From Rhizobium sp. CF080 (lineage in GTDB: Bacteria; Pseudomonadota; Alphaproteobacteria; Rhizobiales; Rhizobiaceae): a DNA stretch of 64,000 nt. This document shows, in pieces, positions 46,338 through 55,378 of the stretch (positions are counted from its first letter, which is position 1; the number at the start of each line of letters is the position of its first letter). Position numbers and translations under genes: made by a program. Below the pieces are notes generated by a model, which was given only the letters and a program-made list of their open reading frames with translations, did no database searches and was not told the origin of the DNA. Where the stretch lies: assembly GCF_000282095.2 (NCBI RefSeq), contig NZ_AKKC02000002.1:310001-374000 (forward strand), written 5' to 3'.

Positions 46338-47438
46338 TCAGAGGACCGGTTCGACCGGTGCGAACTTTGCCTCGGCCGGAACGTGGCCCGGCAGGCGCTT
46401 GCCCGTATCGATCGAAAAGAAGTGCAGGCGCTTGGCATCGACGGCGATGCGCATTTCCGGGGAAAGTGCAATTTCCGGCGAAACGGCCGCGGTGATCTGC
46501 TGATCGCCGACGGTGCCATGGATCAGGCGCTGGGCGCCCAGTTCCTCGGTATATTCGAGCCGGAAGGGCAGAGCCTCCTCGTCGTCGCGAGCGATGCGCA
46601 GATCCTCGGCGCGGACGCCGACGGTAACGGCGCCCGAAGTCGGTGCGAAACCGTTGAGGCCGATCATCGCCGGGCCGATCGCCAGCTTGTCGCCATGCAG
46701 TTCACCCTTGACGAGGTTCATGGCCGGCGAGCCGATGAAGCTTGCAACGAAGGTGGAGGCCGGTGCGTGGTAGACTTCCAGCGGTGCACCGATCTGCTCG
46801 ATCTGGCCGCCGTTCAGGACAACGAGGCGGTCGGCCAGTGTCATGGCTTCGAGCTGGTCGTGGGTCACGTAGATCGACGTGGTGCCGAGACGGCGCTGCA
46901 GGCGCTTGATCTCGCCGCGCATGGAAACGCGCAGTTTCGCATCGAGATTGGAGAGCGGCTCGTCGAACAGGAAGGCGGCCGGCTTGCGGACGATGGCGCG
47001 GCCCATGGCGACCCGCTGGCGCTGGCCACCGGACAGCGCGCGGGGCTTGCGTTCCAGATACTGGGTGATCTCCAGCATGCGGGCGGCTTCCGCGACACGG
47101 GCGTCGATCTCGGCCTTCGGCGTGCCGCGGTTCTTCAGACCGTAGGCGAGGTTGTTATAGACCGTCATATGCGGATAGAGCGCATAGTTCTGGAACACCA
47201 TCGCGATGTCGCGATCGGCCGGTTCGACATTGTTGACGACCCGGCTGCCGATCTTCACTTCGCCTTCGGAAATGGTCTCCAGCCCGGCGACCATGCGCAG
47301 GAGCGTGGACTTGCCGCAGCCCGACGGGCCGACCAGCACGATGAACTCGCCATCGGCGATGTTCAGCTTGATATCGGTGACCGCGCGTACACCGCCGGAA
47401 TAAACCTTGCCGACGTTTTCGACATCGATGGAAGCCAT
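46338..47438 (-). CDS. ugpC: sn-Glycerol-3-phosphate import ATP-binding protein UgpC
   Basis: UgpC is the cytoplasmic ATPase of the Pho-induced glycerol-3-phosphate importer. The 366-residue subunit has Walker [10 protein letters not shown] (37-45), Q loop [11 protein letters not shown], signature LSGGQRQR, Walker [12 protein letters not shown] and H loop VTHDQ, followed by the MalK-type regulatory TOBE domain (about 235-350). It is the last gene of ugpBAEC, 2 bp after ugpE. MalK-family ATPases look alike, so the name rests on the operon context. Confidence 0.93.
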   Translation of the reverse strand: MASIDVENVGKVYSGGVRAVTDIKLNIADGEFIVLVGPSGCGKSTLLRMVAGLETISEGEVKIGSRVVNNVEPADRDIAMVFQNYALYPHMTVYNNLAYGLKNRGTPKAEIDARVAEAARMLEITQYLERKPRALSGGQRQRVAMGRAIVRKPAAFLFDEPLSNLDAKLRVSMRGEIKRLQRRLGTTSIYVTHDQLEAMTLADRLVVLNGGQIEQIGAPLEVYHAPASTFVASFIGSPAMNLVKGELHGDKLAIGPAMIGLNGFAPTSGAVTVGVRAEDLRIARDDEEALPFRLEYTEELGAQRLIHGTVGDQQITAAVSPEIALSPEMRIAVDAKRLHFFSIDTGKRLPGHVPAEAKFAPVEPVL

Positions 47439-47440
47439 TG

Positions 47441-48289
47441 TTATTTCTCCGTTTCAACCAGGCCTTTGACGAATAGGCGCTGCATGAAGATGATGACGAG
47501 GACGGGCGGCAGGCCCGCCAGGATGACGCCGGCCATCACCAGGTTCCACTGATTGTCGCCATCCAGCACGCTGGCGAGGCGCTTGATGCCCATGACGACC
47601 GTGTAATAGTGCGGTTCGGTGGTGATCAGCATCGGCCAGAGGTACTGGTTCCAGCCGTAGATGAACATGATGATGAAGAGTGCCGCGATATTGGTGCGCG
47701 ACAGTGGCAGAAGGATATCGCGGAAGAACTTCAGCGGCCCGGCGCCATCGACGCGGGCCGCCTCCATCATTTCCTCCGGCACCGTCAGGAAGAATTGGCG
47801 GAACAGGAAGGTGGCGGTCGCCGACGCGATGACGGGGATGACGAGGCCGGAATAGGAGTTCAGCATGCCGAGATCGGCGACCACCTTGTAGGTCGGCAGG
47901 ATGCGCACTTCCACCGGCAGCATCAGCGTCATGAAGATCAGCCAGAAGGCCGGCACCCGCAGCGGAAAGCGGAAATAGACGATCGCGAAGGCGGAGATGA
48001 TGGAGATGGCGATCTTGCCGACGGCGATCATGATCGCCATCACCAGGCTGTTTGCCAGCATCAGCAGGAAGGGCGGTGCGCCGGCGGTCGATTCACCGGT
48101 GCCGAGCAGATAGCCATAATTCGCCGAAAACCGATCGCCGGGCAGCAGCGGAACGATACCGCTCATGAAGTCGGTCGGACCGTGGGTCGAAGCGATGAAG
48201 GCGAGATAGACGGGGAAGACCACCATCAGCACGCCGAGAATGAGGACCAGGTGGGTCAGGAAATTCAGGAAGGGGCGGTTCTCGACCAT
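47441..48289 (-). CDS. ugpE: Glycerol-3-phosphate ABC permease UgpE
   Basis: This inner-membrane permease of 282 residues has six helices and the EAA loop region [28 protein letters not shown], where it docks with UgpC. Openings such as [28 protein letters not shown] match UgpE. It lies between ugpA (9 bp) and ugpC (2 bp), so translation is coupled. With UgpA it makes the channel for sn-glycerol-3-phosphate and glycerophosphodiesters. Confidence 0.94.
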   Translation of the reverse strand: MVENRPFLNFLTHLVLILGVLMVVFPVYLAFIASTHGPTDFMSGIVPLLPGDRFSANYGYLLGTGESTAGAPPFLLMLANSLVMAIMIAVGKIAISIISAFAIVYFRFPLRVPAFWLIFMTLMLPVEVRILPTYKVVADLGMLNSYSGLVIPVIASATATFLFRQFFLTVPEEMMEAARVDGAGPLKFFRDILLPLSRTNIAALFIIMFIYGWNQYLWPMLITTEPHYYTVVMGIKRLASVLDGDNQWNLVMAGVILAGLPPVLVIIFMQRLFVKGLVETEK

Positions 48290-48298
48290 CAGTAAACC

Positions 48299-49183
48299 TC
48301 AATACTGCACTTTGCGCTCGATCCAGCGGAACTGGACGACGGTGAGGACAACCACGATCAGCATCAGGATGACCGACTGCGCGGCGGAGGGCCCGAGGTT
48401 CAGGCCGATGAAGCCATCCGCATAGACCTTGTAGACCAGGATGTTGGTGGACTGGGACGGCCCGCCCGAGGTGGTCGCATCGACGATGCCGAACGTGTCG
48501 AACATCGCGTAGGTGATGTTGATGACCGCCAGGAAGAAGGTCGTCGGCGACAGCAGCGGGAAGACCACGGTCCAGAAACGCTTGAACGGACCGGCGCCGT
48601 CGATGGCCGCGGCTTCGGTCAGGGATTGCGGCACGGACTGGAGGCCCGCCACGAAGAAGAGGAAATTGTAGGAGATCTGCTTCCATGCGGCGGCAATGAT
48701 GATCAGCACTATGGCATCGCCGGTATGAAGACGATGGTTCCATTCGTATCCGAGGAAGCTCAGGAGATAGGGAATGATGCCGACGCTGGGGTTGAACATG
48801 AACCACCAGAGCAGGCCGGCAGCGGCCGGCGCCACCGCATAAGGCCAGACCAGCAGCGTCGTGTAGAACCGACCCGAGCGCAGCAGGCGGTTCACGGCGA
48901 CGGCAAACATCAAAGACAGTCCCATCGACAGAACCGTCACGCCGACGGAGAAGACGAAGGTCGCTCCGAGCGCATTGAGATAGTCGGGATCGTCCAGCAA
49001 ACGCGTATAATTCGCAAACCAGACGAACGTCACCTTCAGGCCGAATGGGTCCTGGCGCAGAAACGACTGCCAGATCGCCTGGGCGGCGGGCCATACGAAG
49101 AAGATGAGCGTGATGATCAGCTGCGGCGCGAGCAGGAAATACGGCAGGATGCGACTGTGAAAAACGGTGCGCTTGGTTTGCAT
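48299..49183 (-). CDS. ugpA: Glycerol-3-phosphate ABC permease UgpA
   Basis: This 294-residue permease has six predicted helices and the EAA loop PQSLTEAAAIDGAGPFKRFWTVVFPLLSP. The N-terminus FHSRILPYFLLAPQLIITLIFFVWPAAQAIWQSF is the UgpA form. It is the second gene of the operon, 66 bp after ugpB, and that space contains a hairpin that may lower its expression relative to the binding protein. Confidence 0.94.
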   Translation of the reverse strand: MQTKRTVFHSRILPYFLLAPQLIITLIFFVWPAAQAIWQSFLRQDPFGLKVTFVWFANYTRLLDDPDYLNALGATFVFSVGVTVLSMGLSLMFAVAVNRLLRSGRFYTTLLVWPYAVAPAAAGLLWWFMFNPSVGIIPYLLSFLGYEWNHRLHTGDAIVLIIIAAAWKQISYNFLFFVAGLQSVPQSLTEAAAIDGAGPFKRFWTVVFPLLSPTTFFLAVINITYAMFDTFGIVDATTSGGPSQSTNILVYKVYADGFIGLNLGPSAAQSVILMLIVVVLTVVQFRWIERKVQY

Positions 49184-49205
49184 GGCGAGGCGTGCCCAAG
49201 GAAAT

Positions 49206-49230
49206 GCCCTCCCCGGGGATCGGGAAGGGC
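49206..49230 (-). other. Intercistronic hairpin between ugpB and ugpA
   Basis: On the minus strand GCCCTTCCC pairs with GGGGAGGGC (9 bp, one T-G pair) around a 7-nt loop. Such hairpins after binding-protein genes often shield the upstream mRNA from exonucleases. There is no T run, so it is not a simple terminator. Confidence 0.5.
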
Positions 49231-49249
49231 TTGAAGGTTAAGGCGAGGC

Positions 49250-50578
49250 TCAGTTCGAATTCGAAGCTTCGAATTCGCGCAGGATGGCGTTGCCAGCCTT
49301 GGCAGCATCGTCGAGAGCCTGCTGGCCGGTCTTCTTGCCGGACAGGACGGTTTCGAACTGCTGGTCGATCAAATCGCGGATCTGCGTCAGGTTGCCGAAG
49401 CGAAGGCCCCTGGAGTTGTCGGTCGGCGTGCCGCGGGTGATCTGCTTGATGGCAATGTCGGAACCCGGGGTCTTTTCATAATAGCCCTGCTTCTGACCAA
49501 GCTCGTAAGCAGCGTTGGTGATCGGCAGGTAACCCGTGAACTGGTGCCAATCGGCCTGAACTTCCGGCTTGGAGAGGTAGGTGAAGAACTTGGCAACGCC
49601 CTTGTAGACGTCGGGGTTCTTCTGACCGTTCAGGGTCCAGAGCGTGGCGCCGCCGATGATCGAGTTCTTCGGATCCTTGGTGACGGTGTCGTCGTAAGGC
49701 ATCGGTGCGAAGCCGACCTTGAAGCCCTTGGCGTTGTTGATGACGCCGGCGCGCGAAGCGGAAGAGCCCATGTAGATGGCGCACTGTTGCGCGTAGAACA
49801 TCGGAGCGGTTTCAGCACCGCCGCCCGGGCCGCCGTATTTGAAGACCTTGGCGTCCTGCTGCTTCTTCAGGTTATCCCAGAATGCAGCCTGTTCCTTGCC
49901 GTTGAACTTGAACTCGGTCTTCAGGCCACCAAAGCCGTTCTGAAGCGTGCCGTAGGGCAGGTTCTGGATGGCGGAGTAGTTTTCGAGACCAACCCAGGTC
50001 GCAGCGTAGGACAGGGTGAAGCCGCAGGCAGCAGCGCCGGAATCGACGATCTTCTTGCCCATGGTGGCCAGTTCGGCCCAGGTCTTCGGGGCAACTTCCG
50101 GATCAAGGCCGGCCTTCTGGAAGACGTCCTTGTTGTAGTACATGATCGGGGTGGAGGAGTTGAAGGGCATCGACAGGATGTTGCCCTGTGCGTCCGAATA
50201 ATAACCTACGACCGGTGCGAGGAAGCCCTTAGGATCCCACGGCTCCTTGTTGTCGGCCATCAGCTTGTAGACCGGATAAACGGCGCCCTTGGCGGCCATC
50301 ATCGTGCCGGTGCCGACTTCGAAGACCTGAACGATTGCCGGCTGCTGGCCAGCGCGGAAGGCGGCGATAGCGGCGGTCAGGGTTTCCGGATAGGTGCCCT
50401 TGAAGACCGGAACGACCTTGTAGTCGCTCTGGCTGTCGTTGAACTTCTGAGCGATTTCTTCGAGCTTCTTGCCGAGCTCGCCGCCCATGGCATGCCACCA
50501 GGTGACTTCGGTTGCAGCAAGCGACGAAGTCGCGGACAGAGCGACCGCGACCGCGGCCATCGAGAGCTTTTTGAACAT
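49250..50578 (-). CDS. ugpB: Periplasmic glycerol-3-phosphate-binding protein UgpB
   Basis: UgpB captures sn-glycerol-3-phosphate and glycerophosphocholine for uptake as a phosphorus source. The 442-residue family 1 solute-binding protein has a signal peptide (about 1-22, cleavage near SLAATE), then TEVTWWHAMGGELGKKL. The ligand-site wording NSSTPIMYYNKDVFQKAGLDP and GSSASRAGV is the UgpB type. It heads ugpBAEC, with a strong Pho-box upstream. Its codon use looks biased (frequent AAG, GGC), as expected of a highly expressed gene. Confidence 0.96.
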   Translation of the reverse strand: MFKKLSMAAVAVALSATSSLAATEVTWWHAMGGELGKKLEEIAQKFNDSQSDYKVVPVFKGTYPETLTAAIAAFRAGQQPAIVQVFEVGTGTMMAAKGAVYPVYKLMADNKEPWDPKGFLAPVVGYYSDAQGNILSMPFNSSTPIMYYNKDVFQKAGLDPEVAPKTWAELATMGKKIVDSGAAACGFTLSYAATWVGLENYSAIQNLPYGTLQNGFGGLKTEFKFNGKEQAAFWDNLKKQQDAKVFKYGGPGGGAETAPMFYAQQCAIYMGSSASRAGVINNAKGFKVGFAPMPYDDTVTKDPKNSIIGGATLWTLNGQKNPDVYKGVAKFFTYLSKPEVQADWHQFTGYLPITNAAYELGQKQGYYEKTPGSDIAIKQITRGTPTDNSRGLRFGNLTQIRDLIDQQFETVLSGKKTGQQALDDAAKAGNAILREFEASNSN

Positions 50579-50630
50579 TTGAACGTCCTCTCCACCTTTG
50601 TTGGGATGAGGATCGCAATAGGGCTCGGCT

Positions 50631-50659
50631 GTGACAGGCCCTTAACAGTTTTATGTCAG
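50631..50659 (-). promoter_or_regulatory. Triple Pho box upstream of ugpB
   Basis: On the minus strand CTGACAT, CTGTTAA and CTGTCAC follow one another with exactly 4 bp between each (11-bp period). This is the PhoB direct-repeat pattern. It ends 53 bp before the ugpB start, like the box before olsB. Confidence 0.8.
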
Positions 50660-50668
50660 AAACATTAC

Positions 50669-50686
50669 ATTGCACAGCCATGCAAT
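50669..50686. promoter_or_regulatory. Inverted repeat upstream of the ugpB Pho box
   Basis: ATTGCA and TGCAAT arms enclose six bases. It sits 9 bp upstream of the Pho box, in the gap between yraN and ugpB, and could be a second operator. Confidence 0.4.
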
Positions 50687-50701
50687 AATTTCACATCAGC
50701 G

Positions 50702-51085
50702 TCAGAAAGCATTCGCAAAATGCCGCGGCAGACGACCTGGAAGTACGGCGACCACGTCGTAACGTTGTGACAGTCTTGCGGCATCTTTCCGCTTCGAAAG
50801 CCAGAGATCGCTTGCGGCCCGAATGCGCTTCTGCGTCGTGAAACCGACTGCGTCGATCGCCTCCTGTTCCCCGAGCCGCGCCTTGACCTCGACGAAGGCC
50901 ACCAGATCACCCTTGCGGACGATGAGATCGATCTCACCGAGCCTGGTGCGGTAGCGGATCGCCAGAACCTTGTAGCCTTTGGCCAATAGATAAAGGGCGG
51001 CGAGATATTCCGAGAGATGACCCCATCGCTGAGCCTTCTGCCGCTCGGCTTTGCCGCGTTTCAGGCCTGGGTCACTCTCCGCCAC
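50702..51085 (-). CDS. UPF0102 (YraN) nuclease-fold protein
   Basis: This 127-residue protein belongs to the YraN family, which has a restriction-endonuclease-like fold. The nuclease-type residues are in GYKVLAIRYRTRLGEIDLIVRKGDLVAFVEVKAR, with the E-x-K motif VEVKAR. Start GTG at 51085 behind GAGGCAG. It overlaps the end of rsmI by 14 nt, a conserved rsmI-yraN coupling. Biological role is unclear. The next gene downstream, ugpB, has its own Pho promoter. Confidence 0.9.
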   Translation of the reverse strand: MAESDPGLKRGKAERQKAQRWGHLSEYLAALYLLAKGYKVLAIRYRTRLGEIDLIVRKGDLVAFVEVKARLGEQEAIDAVGFTTQKRIRAASDLWLSKRKDAARLSQRYDVVAVLPGRLPRHFANAF

Positions 51086-51989
51086 CTGCCTCGCCTTTCA
51101 GGTCCAGAAGCCGCTGATAGAGGTCCTTGCGCGGAAGTCCCGTCACGCGGGCAGCTTCGGCGGCGGCCTTGGCGGCCGGCATGGCAGACGCCAACTGGCG
51201 CAATAGCGCGTCCACCTCGATCTCCCCGGGAGGCTCCTCGGCCTCCGGCGGCGCCACGAGCAGCACGATCTCCCCCTTCACGACGCGATCGTCATTGTAG
51301 TAGGCGGCGAGCTCCTCCAGCGTGCCGCGGCGGAACTCCTCGAACGTCTTCGTCAATTCCCGGCAGACCGCAGCACGCCGGCCGGTCCCGAGCACTTCGG
51401 CGGCGGCGGCAAGCGTTGCGCCGATGCGATGTGGCGATTCGAAGAAGATCAATGTTGCCGGCACCTTGGAAAGCTCGGCCAATCGGTCCCGCCGGCCCTT
51501 GTCCTTGACCGGCAGGAAACCGGCGAACAGGAACGCGTCGGACGGCATGCCGGAACCGACGAGGGCCGCGAGCGGCGCCGAGGCACCGGGAATCGGTACG
51601 ACCTTGTAGCCGGCCTCGATCGCCATCTGGCCGAGCCGGTAGCCGGGATCGGAGACCAAAGGGGTGCCGGCATCGGAGACCAGCGCCACGGACTTCCCCT
51701 CTTCCAGCGCCGCGATGAGCTTCGGTCCGACTTCGTCGGAATTGTGCTCGTGATAGGCGTAGGGCCGGTTGACGATGCCGTAGCGGTCGAGCAGCACGCG
51801 GGTCACCCGGGTGTCCTCGCAGGCCAGCACATCGGAGCCGGACAGCGTTTCGAGCGCACGCAGCGTGATGTCGCCGAGATTGCCGATGGGGGTTGCGACC
51901 AGATAAAGCGCCGGCTCCAGCGGTCGCGCGGGAACGAAAGTGTTGGCGACGCGATAGCCGCGCTGGCTGCTCTTCAGGTCATCGGTCAA
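51072..51989 (-). CDS. rsmI: 16S rRNA (cytidine1402-2'-O)-methyltransferase RsmI
   Basis: RsmI methylates the ribose of C1402 in the 16S decoding centre. The 305-residue protein has the tetrapyrrole-methylase fold: LYLVATPIGNLGDITLRAL, CEDTRVTRVLL, HEHNSDE, VSDAGTPLVSDPGY, and the ESPHRIGATL segment. The start is taken as TTG at 51989, with a poor ribosome site; a short leader of about 25 residues before the core motif is therefore uncertain. Divergent from dnaN across 269 bp that holds no gene and no DnaA-box array. Confidence 0.94.
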   Translation of the reverse strand: MTDDLKSSQRGYRVANTFVPARPLEPALYLVATPIGNLGDITLRALETLSGSDVLACEDTRVTRVLLDRYGIVNRPYAYHEHNSDEVGPKLIAALEEGKSVALVSDAGTPLVSDPGYRLGQMAIEAGYKVVPIPGASAPLAALVGSGMPSDAFLFAGFLPVKDKGRRDRLAELSKVPATLIFFESPHRIGATLAAAAEVLGTGRRAAVCRELTKTFEEFRRGTLEELAAYYNDDRVVKGEIVLLVAPPEAEEPPGEIEVDALLRQLASAMPAAKAAAEAARVTGLPRKDLYQRLLDLKGEAGGGE

Positions 51990-52258
51990 GGAATGTCACG
52001 CGCAAAAGGATGGTCATGTGCCTTTATGGGCAAGCCGGCGGGCTTCGGCAAGTAAAGCGCAAGCTGTTGAGAACGCATATTTTCTGTGTGCAGCACGTAG
52101 GACAGATGTGAAATGACTTGCTAACGCCTTGTTCACCTCTTGCTTTTCGAAGGCGTTGTCTGCCATTTTGCCGGTCCACATCATCCGGCTGGCCCAAAGC
52201 CGGCAGAAAATCAGGGTCCGGCCCTGCCGGATCGTCACGGTCGAAAGCGATTGCGTCC

Positions 52259-53377
52259 ATGCGTATTACTCTTGAGCGGTCCAACCTTCTGAAGTCGCTG
52301 AACCACGTGCATCGCGTGGTGGAGCGTCGGAACACGATCCCGATTCTCTCCAACGTGCTGATGCGCGCGTCCGGCGCCGGTCTCGACCTGAAGGCGACCG
52401 ACCTCGATCTCGAAATCACCGAGGCCCTGCCGGCCATGGTGGAGACTGCCGGCGCCACGACGGTTCCCGCACACCTGCTTTACGAAATCGTCCGCAAGCT
52501 GCCGGACGGTTCCGAAGTGCTGCTTGCCACCAATCCGGATGGCGGCTCGATGACGGTGCAATCCGGCCGTTCGAAGTTCTCGCTGCAGTGCCTGCCGGAA
52601 TCGGACTTCCCGGATCTCACCGCCGGCAGCTTCACGCATACGTTCAAGCTGAAGGCGACCGATCTGAAAATGCTGATCGACCGCACCCAGTTCGCGATCT
52701 CCACCGAGGAGACCCGCTATTACCTGAACGGCATCTTCTTCCACACGATCGAAGCCGACGGGGACCTGAAGCTTCGCGCGGTCGCCACCGACGGTCACCG
52801 TCTGGCCCGCGCCGATGTGCAGGCGCCGTCCGGTTCGGAAGGAATGCCGGGCATCATCATTCCCCGCAAGACAGTCGGCGAGCTCCAGAAACTGGTCGAT
52901 GATCCGGAAGCGGTCGTCACGGTCGAGGTTTCGGATGCCAAGATCCGCGTCACAATCGGCTCGGTCGTGATGACCTCGAAGCTGATCGACGGCACTTTCC
53001 CGGATTACCAGCGGGTCATCCCGACGGGCAACGACAAGGAAATGCGCGTCGATTGCCAGAGCTTTACCAGGGCCGTCGACCGCGTTTCGACCATTTCCTC
53101 CGAAAGGGGCCGCGCTGTGAAACTGTCGCTGACCGACGGCCAGCTGATGCTGACGGTCAACAACCCGGATTCGGGAAGTGCTACGGAAGAAGTTGCGGTC
53201 GGTTACGACAATGATCCGATGGAAATCGGCTTCAATGCCAAATACCTGCTCGACATCACCGCCCAGCTTTCGGGCGAGGATGCGATCTTCATGCTGGCGG
53301 ATGCCGGTTCTCCGACATTGGTACGCGACACGGCGGGCGACGATGCGCTCTATGTGTTGATGCCGATGCGCGTTTAA
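52259..53377 (+). CDS. dnaN: DNA polymerase III sliding clamp
   Basis: The beta clamp encircles DNA and gives processivity to the replicase. The ATG at 52259 gives 372 residues (MRITLERSNLLKSLNHVHRVVERRNTIPILSNVL), the conserved three-domain form ending YVLMPMRV. An in-frame upstream extension (from 52118) is not coding. Unlike many bacteria, dnaN is not beside dnaA; about 31 kb separates them, as is usual in alphaproteobacteria. A textbook terminator follows. Confidence 0.98.
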   Translation: MRITLERSNLLKSLNHVHRVVERRNTIPILSNVLMRASGAGLDLKATDLDLEITEALPAMVETAGATTVPAHLLYEIVRKLPDGSEVLLATNPDGGSMTVQSGRSKFSLQCLPESDFPDLTAGSFTHTFKLKATDLKMLIDRTQFAISTEETRYYLNGIFFHTIEADGDLKLRAVATDGHRLARADVQAPSGSEGMPGIIIPRKTVGELQKLVDDPEAVVTVEVSDAKIRVTIGSVVMTSKLIDGTFPDYQRVIPTGNDKEMRVDCQSFTRAVDRVSTISSERGRAVKLSLTDGQLMLTVNNPDSGSATEEVAVGYDNDPMEIGFNAKYLLDITAQLSGEDAIFMLADAGSPTLVRDTAGDDALYVLMPMRV

Positions 53378-53384
53378 ATCATCC

Positions 53385-53414
53385 AGGCGGCTGGAAAACT
53401 CCAGCCGCCTTTTT
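53385..53414 (+). terminator. Rho-independent terminator after dnaN
   Basis: A perfect 10-bp stem, AGGCGGCTGG and CCAGCCGCCT, encloses AAAACT and runs directly into TTTT, 8 bp past the dnaN stop. Confidence 0.93.
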
Positions 53415-53496
53415 CATGCGGTTTTCCCGGTGCGACATTTTTCCTTGCTTTTGCGGCATGATGGTCCACATGGGGCAAAAGGGAGAGGATAAAAAA

Positions 53497-54090
53497 ATGG
53501 AATTGCGCCTGAAGGAGCGGCTTGGCCGCAAGTTCGACGACGAGATCCGGTTCTTCAAAGGCTGGATCGACGGCCCGAAACGGGTTGGCGCGATCTGCCC
53601 CACCTCCTCCGTCACCGCCAAACGTATGGCCAGCGTCATCGACACGGCCTCGGGCCTGCCCGTCCTCGAGCTCGGACCCGGCACCGGCATCATCACCAAG
53701 GCGATCCTGAAGCACGGGATCTCGCCTGAGAAACTCGTCTCCGTCGAATATTCGACCGATTTCTTCCAGCATCTCGTCCGCACCTATCCGGGTGTGAACT
53801 TCATCAACGGCGACGCCTTCGACCTGAAGCGCACGCTCGGTGCCTGGAAGGACAAGACCTTCGACAGCGTCGTTTCGGCGATCCCGCTTTTGAGCTTCCC
53901 GATGGAGCGCCGCATCGCGATGCTCGAAGACCTGCTCGACCGCATCCCTGCCGGCCGGCCCGTGATGCAGATCACCTACGGCCCCGTCTCGCCGATCATC
54001 GCCCAGCCCGACCGCTACCGGATCAAGCATTACGACTTCGTGGTCCGCAATATTCCCCCGGCTCAGCTCTGGACCTATAGCCGCGGCTGA
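53497..54090 (+). CDS. pmtA: Phosphatidylethanolamine N-methyltransferase PmtA
   Basis: PmtA methylates phosphatidylethanolamine three times to phosphatidylcholine, a major membrane lipid of rhizobia. The ATG at 53497 follows GGGAGAGGAT and gives 197 residues. The SAM motif is VLELGPGTGIITK (56-68), preceded by FFKGWIDGPKRVGAICPTSS, which is the Sinorhizobium-type PmtA wording, with YSTDFFQHLVR and ITYGPVSPI later. An earlier in-frame ATG at 53470 is possible but less well placed. It lies 2 bp from the next gene. With OlsB it marks a rhizobial lipid repertoire. Confidence 0.93.
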   Translation: MELRLKERLGRKFDDEIRFFKGWIDGPKRVGAICPTSSVTAKRMASVIDTASGLPVLELGPGTGIITKAILKHGISPEKLVSVEYSTDFFQHLVRTYPGVNFINGDAFDLKRTLGAWKDKTFDSVVSAIPLLSFPMERRIAMLEDLLDRIPAGRPVMQITYGPVSPIIAQPDRYRIKHYDFVVRNIPPAQLWTYSRG

Positions 54091-54092
54091 TC

Positions 54093-54686
54093 ATGACATT
54101 CGGTCTCTACATCACCCATCCGCAGGTCCGTATCGATCCGGACGTTCCGGTGCCTCAATGGGGGCTTTCGGATGTCGGCGCCGCCCGCGCCCGTGAGGCT
54201 GCACAGTCCGACTGGGCAAAAAAGCTCGGCCGGATCATCTCCAGCGACGAGGTGAAAGCGATAGAGACCGCCGGAATCATCGCCGCCGCCTCGGGGATTT
54301 CGATCGAGATCGCGCACGACACCCATGAGAACGACCGCTCGGCGACCGGTTTCCTGCCGCCGCCGCTGTTCGAGGACGCGGCGAACTGGTTTTTTGCCCA
54401 CCCGGAGGAAAGCTTCAAAGGCTGGGAGCGCGCCGTGGATGCGCAGAAACGCATCGTTTCCGCCGTGACGAGAATTCTCGCCGACCATGATCCCAGCATG
54501 CCGATCGCCTTCGTCGGCCATGGCGGAGTGGGCACGCTTTTGAAATGCCATCTTACCGGCTCGCCGATCGCCCGCGATCGGGACCAGCCGGGCGGCGGCG
54601 GAAATCTCTTCTGCTTCACTCTTGCGGATCGAACTGTCTCATGCGACTGGACGCCCATCGAAAAATGGGAAGGGTTTCAGGCATGA
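54093..54686 (+). CDS. Histidine phosphatase-fold protein with altered first motif
   Basis: The 197-residue protein has the phosphoglycerate-mutase/histidine-phosphatase fold. The usual RHG motif reads YITHPQV: His9 is kept, but Thr8 replaces the phosphate-binding arginine. The second core arginine, usually in SSxLxRAxxTA, is lysine (Lys55 in [11 protein letters not shown]). The second histidine, His143 in FVGHGGVG, is kept. Activity may be reduced or retargeted. It overlaps pyrF by 4 nt and follows pmtA by 2 bp. The substrate is unknown. Confidence 0.82.
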   Translation: MTFGLYITHPQVRIDPDVPVPQWGLSDVGAARAREAAQSDWAKKLGRIISSDEVKAIETAGIIAAASGISIEIAHDTHENDRSATGFLPPPLFEDAANWFFAHPEESFKGWERAVDAQKRIVSAVTRILADHDPSMPIAFVGHGGVGTLLKCHLTGSPIARDRDQPGGGGNLFCFTLADRTVSCDWTPIEKWEGFQA

Positions 54687-55375
54687 ACGCACGTGATCGC
54701 CTCATCGTAGGTCTCGATATCCCGACGATCGGTGAAGCCGAAAAGATGGTCTCCACACTCGGCGACACCGTTTCCTTCTACAAGATCGGCTACCAGCTCG
54801 TGTTTGCCGGCGGCCTCGAATTCGCCCGCGACCTCGTGAAAGACGGCAAACAGGTCTTTCTCGACATGAAACTGCTCGACATCGATAACACGGTGGCGAA
54901 GGGCGTCGAGAACATCGTCAAGATGGGCGTGACCATGCTCACCCTGCATGCCTATCCGAAGGCGATGCGCGCCGCCGTCGAGGCTGCGAAGGGTTCCGAG
55001 CTCTGCCTGCTCGCGGTCACCGTGCTGACCTCCATGGACGAGACGGACCTCGTCGATGCCGGTTACGAATACGACCCGCACACCTTGGTTCTGCGCCGCT
55101 CGGAACAGGCTCTGGCGGCGGGCATGGGCGGTATCGTCTGCTCGGCCGAGGAATCGGCTGCGGTGCGCAAGATCGTCGGTCCCGACATGGCGATCGTCAC
55201 GCCCGGCATCCGCCCGGCGGGCTCGGACGCAGGCGACCAGAAGCGGGTGATGACGCCGGCCGATGCGCTGCGCGCCGGATCGAGCCATCTCGTCGTCGCC
55301 CGTCCGATCGTCAAGGCACAGGATCCGAAGGCCTCGGCGCAAGCGATCCTTGCCGAAATGCAGGGCGTGCTCTGA
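54683..55375 (+). CDS. pyrF: Orotidine-5'-phosphate decarboxylase
   Basis: PyrF makes UMP, the last step of de novo pyrimidine synthesis. The ATG at 54683 gives 230 residues. The catalytic cluster is [13 protein letters not shown] (Asp61, Lys63, Asp66), and the phosphate-gripper segment is [18 protein letters not shown], with [14 protein letters not shown] at the end. It overlaps the preceding gene by 4 nt. In other rhizobia this gene also follows phosphatase-like neighbours and precedes a DUF1330 gene. Confidence 0.96.
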   Translation: MNARDRLIVGLDIPTIGEAEKMVSTLGDTVSFYKIGYQLVFAGGLEFARDLVKDGKQVFLDMKLLDIDNTVAKGVENIVKMGVTMLTLHAYPKAMRAAVEAAKGSELCLLAVTVLTSMDETDLVDAGYEYDPHTLVLRRSEQALAAGMGGIVCSAEESAAVRKIVGPDMAIVTPGIRPAGSDAGDQKRVMTPADALRAGSSHLVVARPIVKAQDPKASAQAILAEMQGVL

Positions 55376-55378
55376 CGG

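Noticed and set aside
46383-47552. Long plus-strand frame opposite ugpC, and similar ones opposite lptB, dnaA, ubiB, otsA and prfC
   Set aside because: High GC makes long antisense frames common. None has a family-like sequence, and each lies wholly over a well-supported gene.
51990-52258. Origin or regulatory DnaA-box cluster before dnaN
   Set aside because: Only a loose match (TTGTTCACC) was seen, with no repetition.
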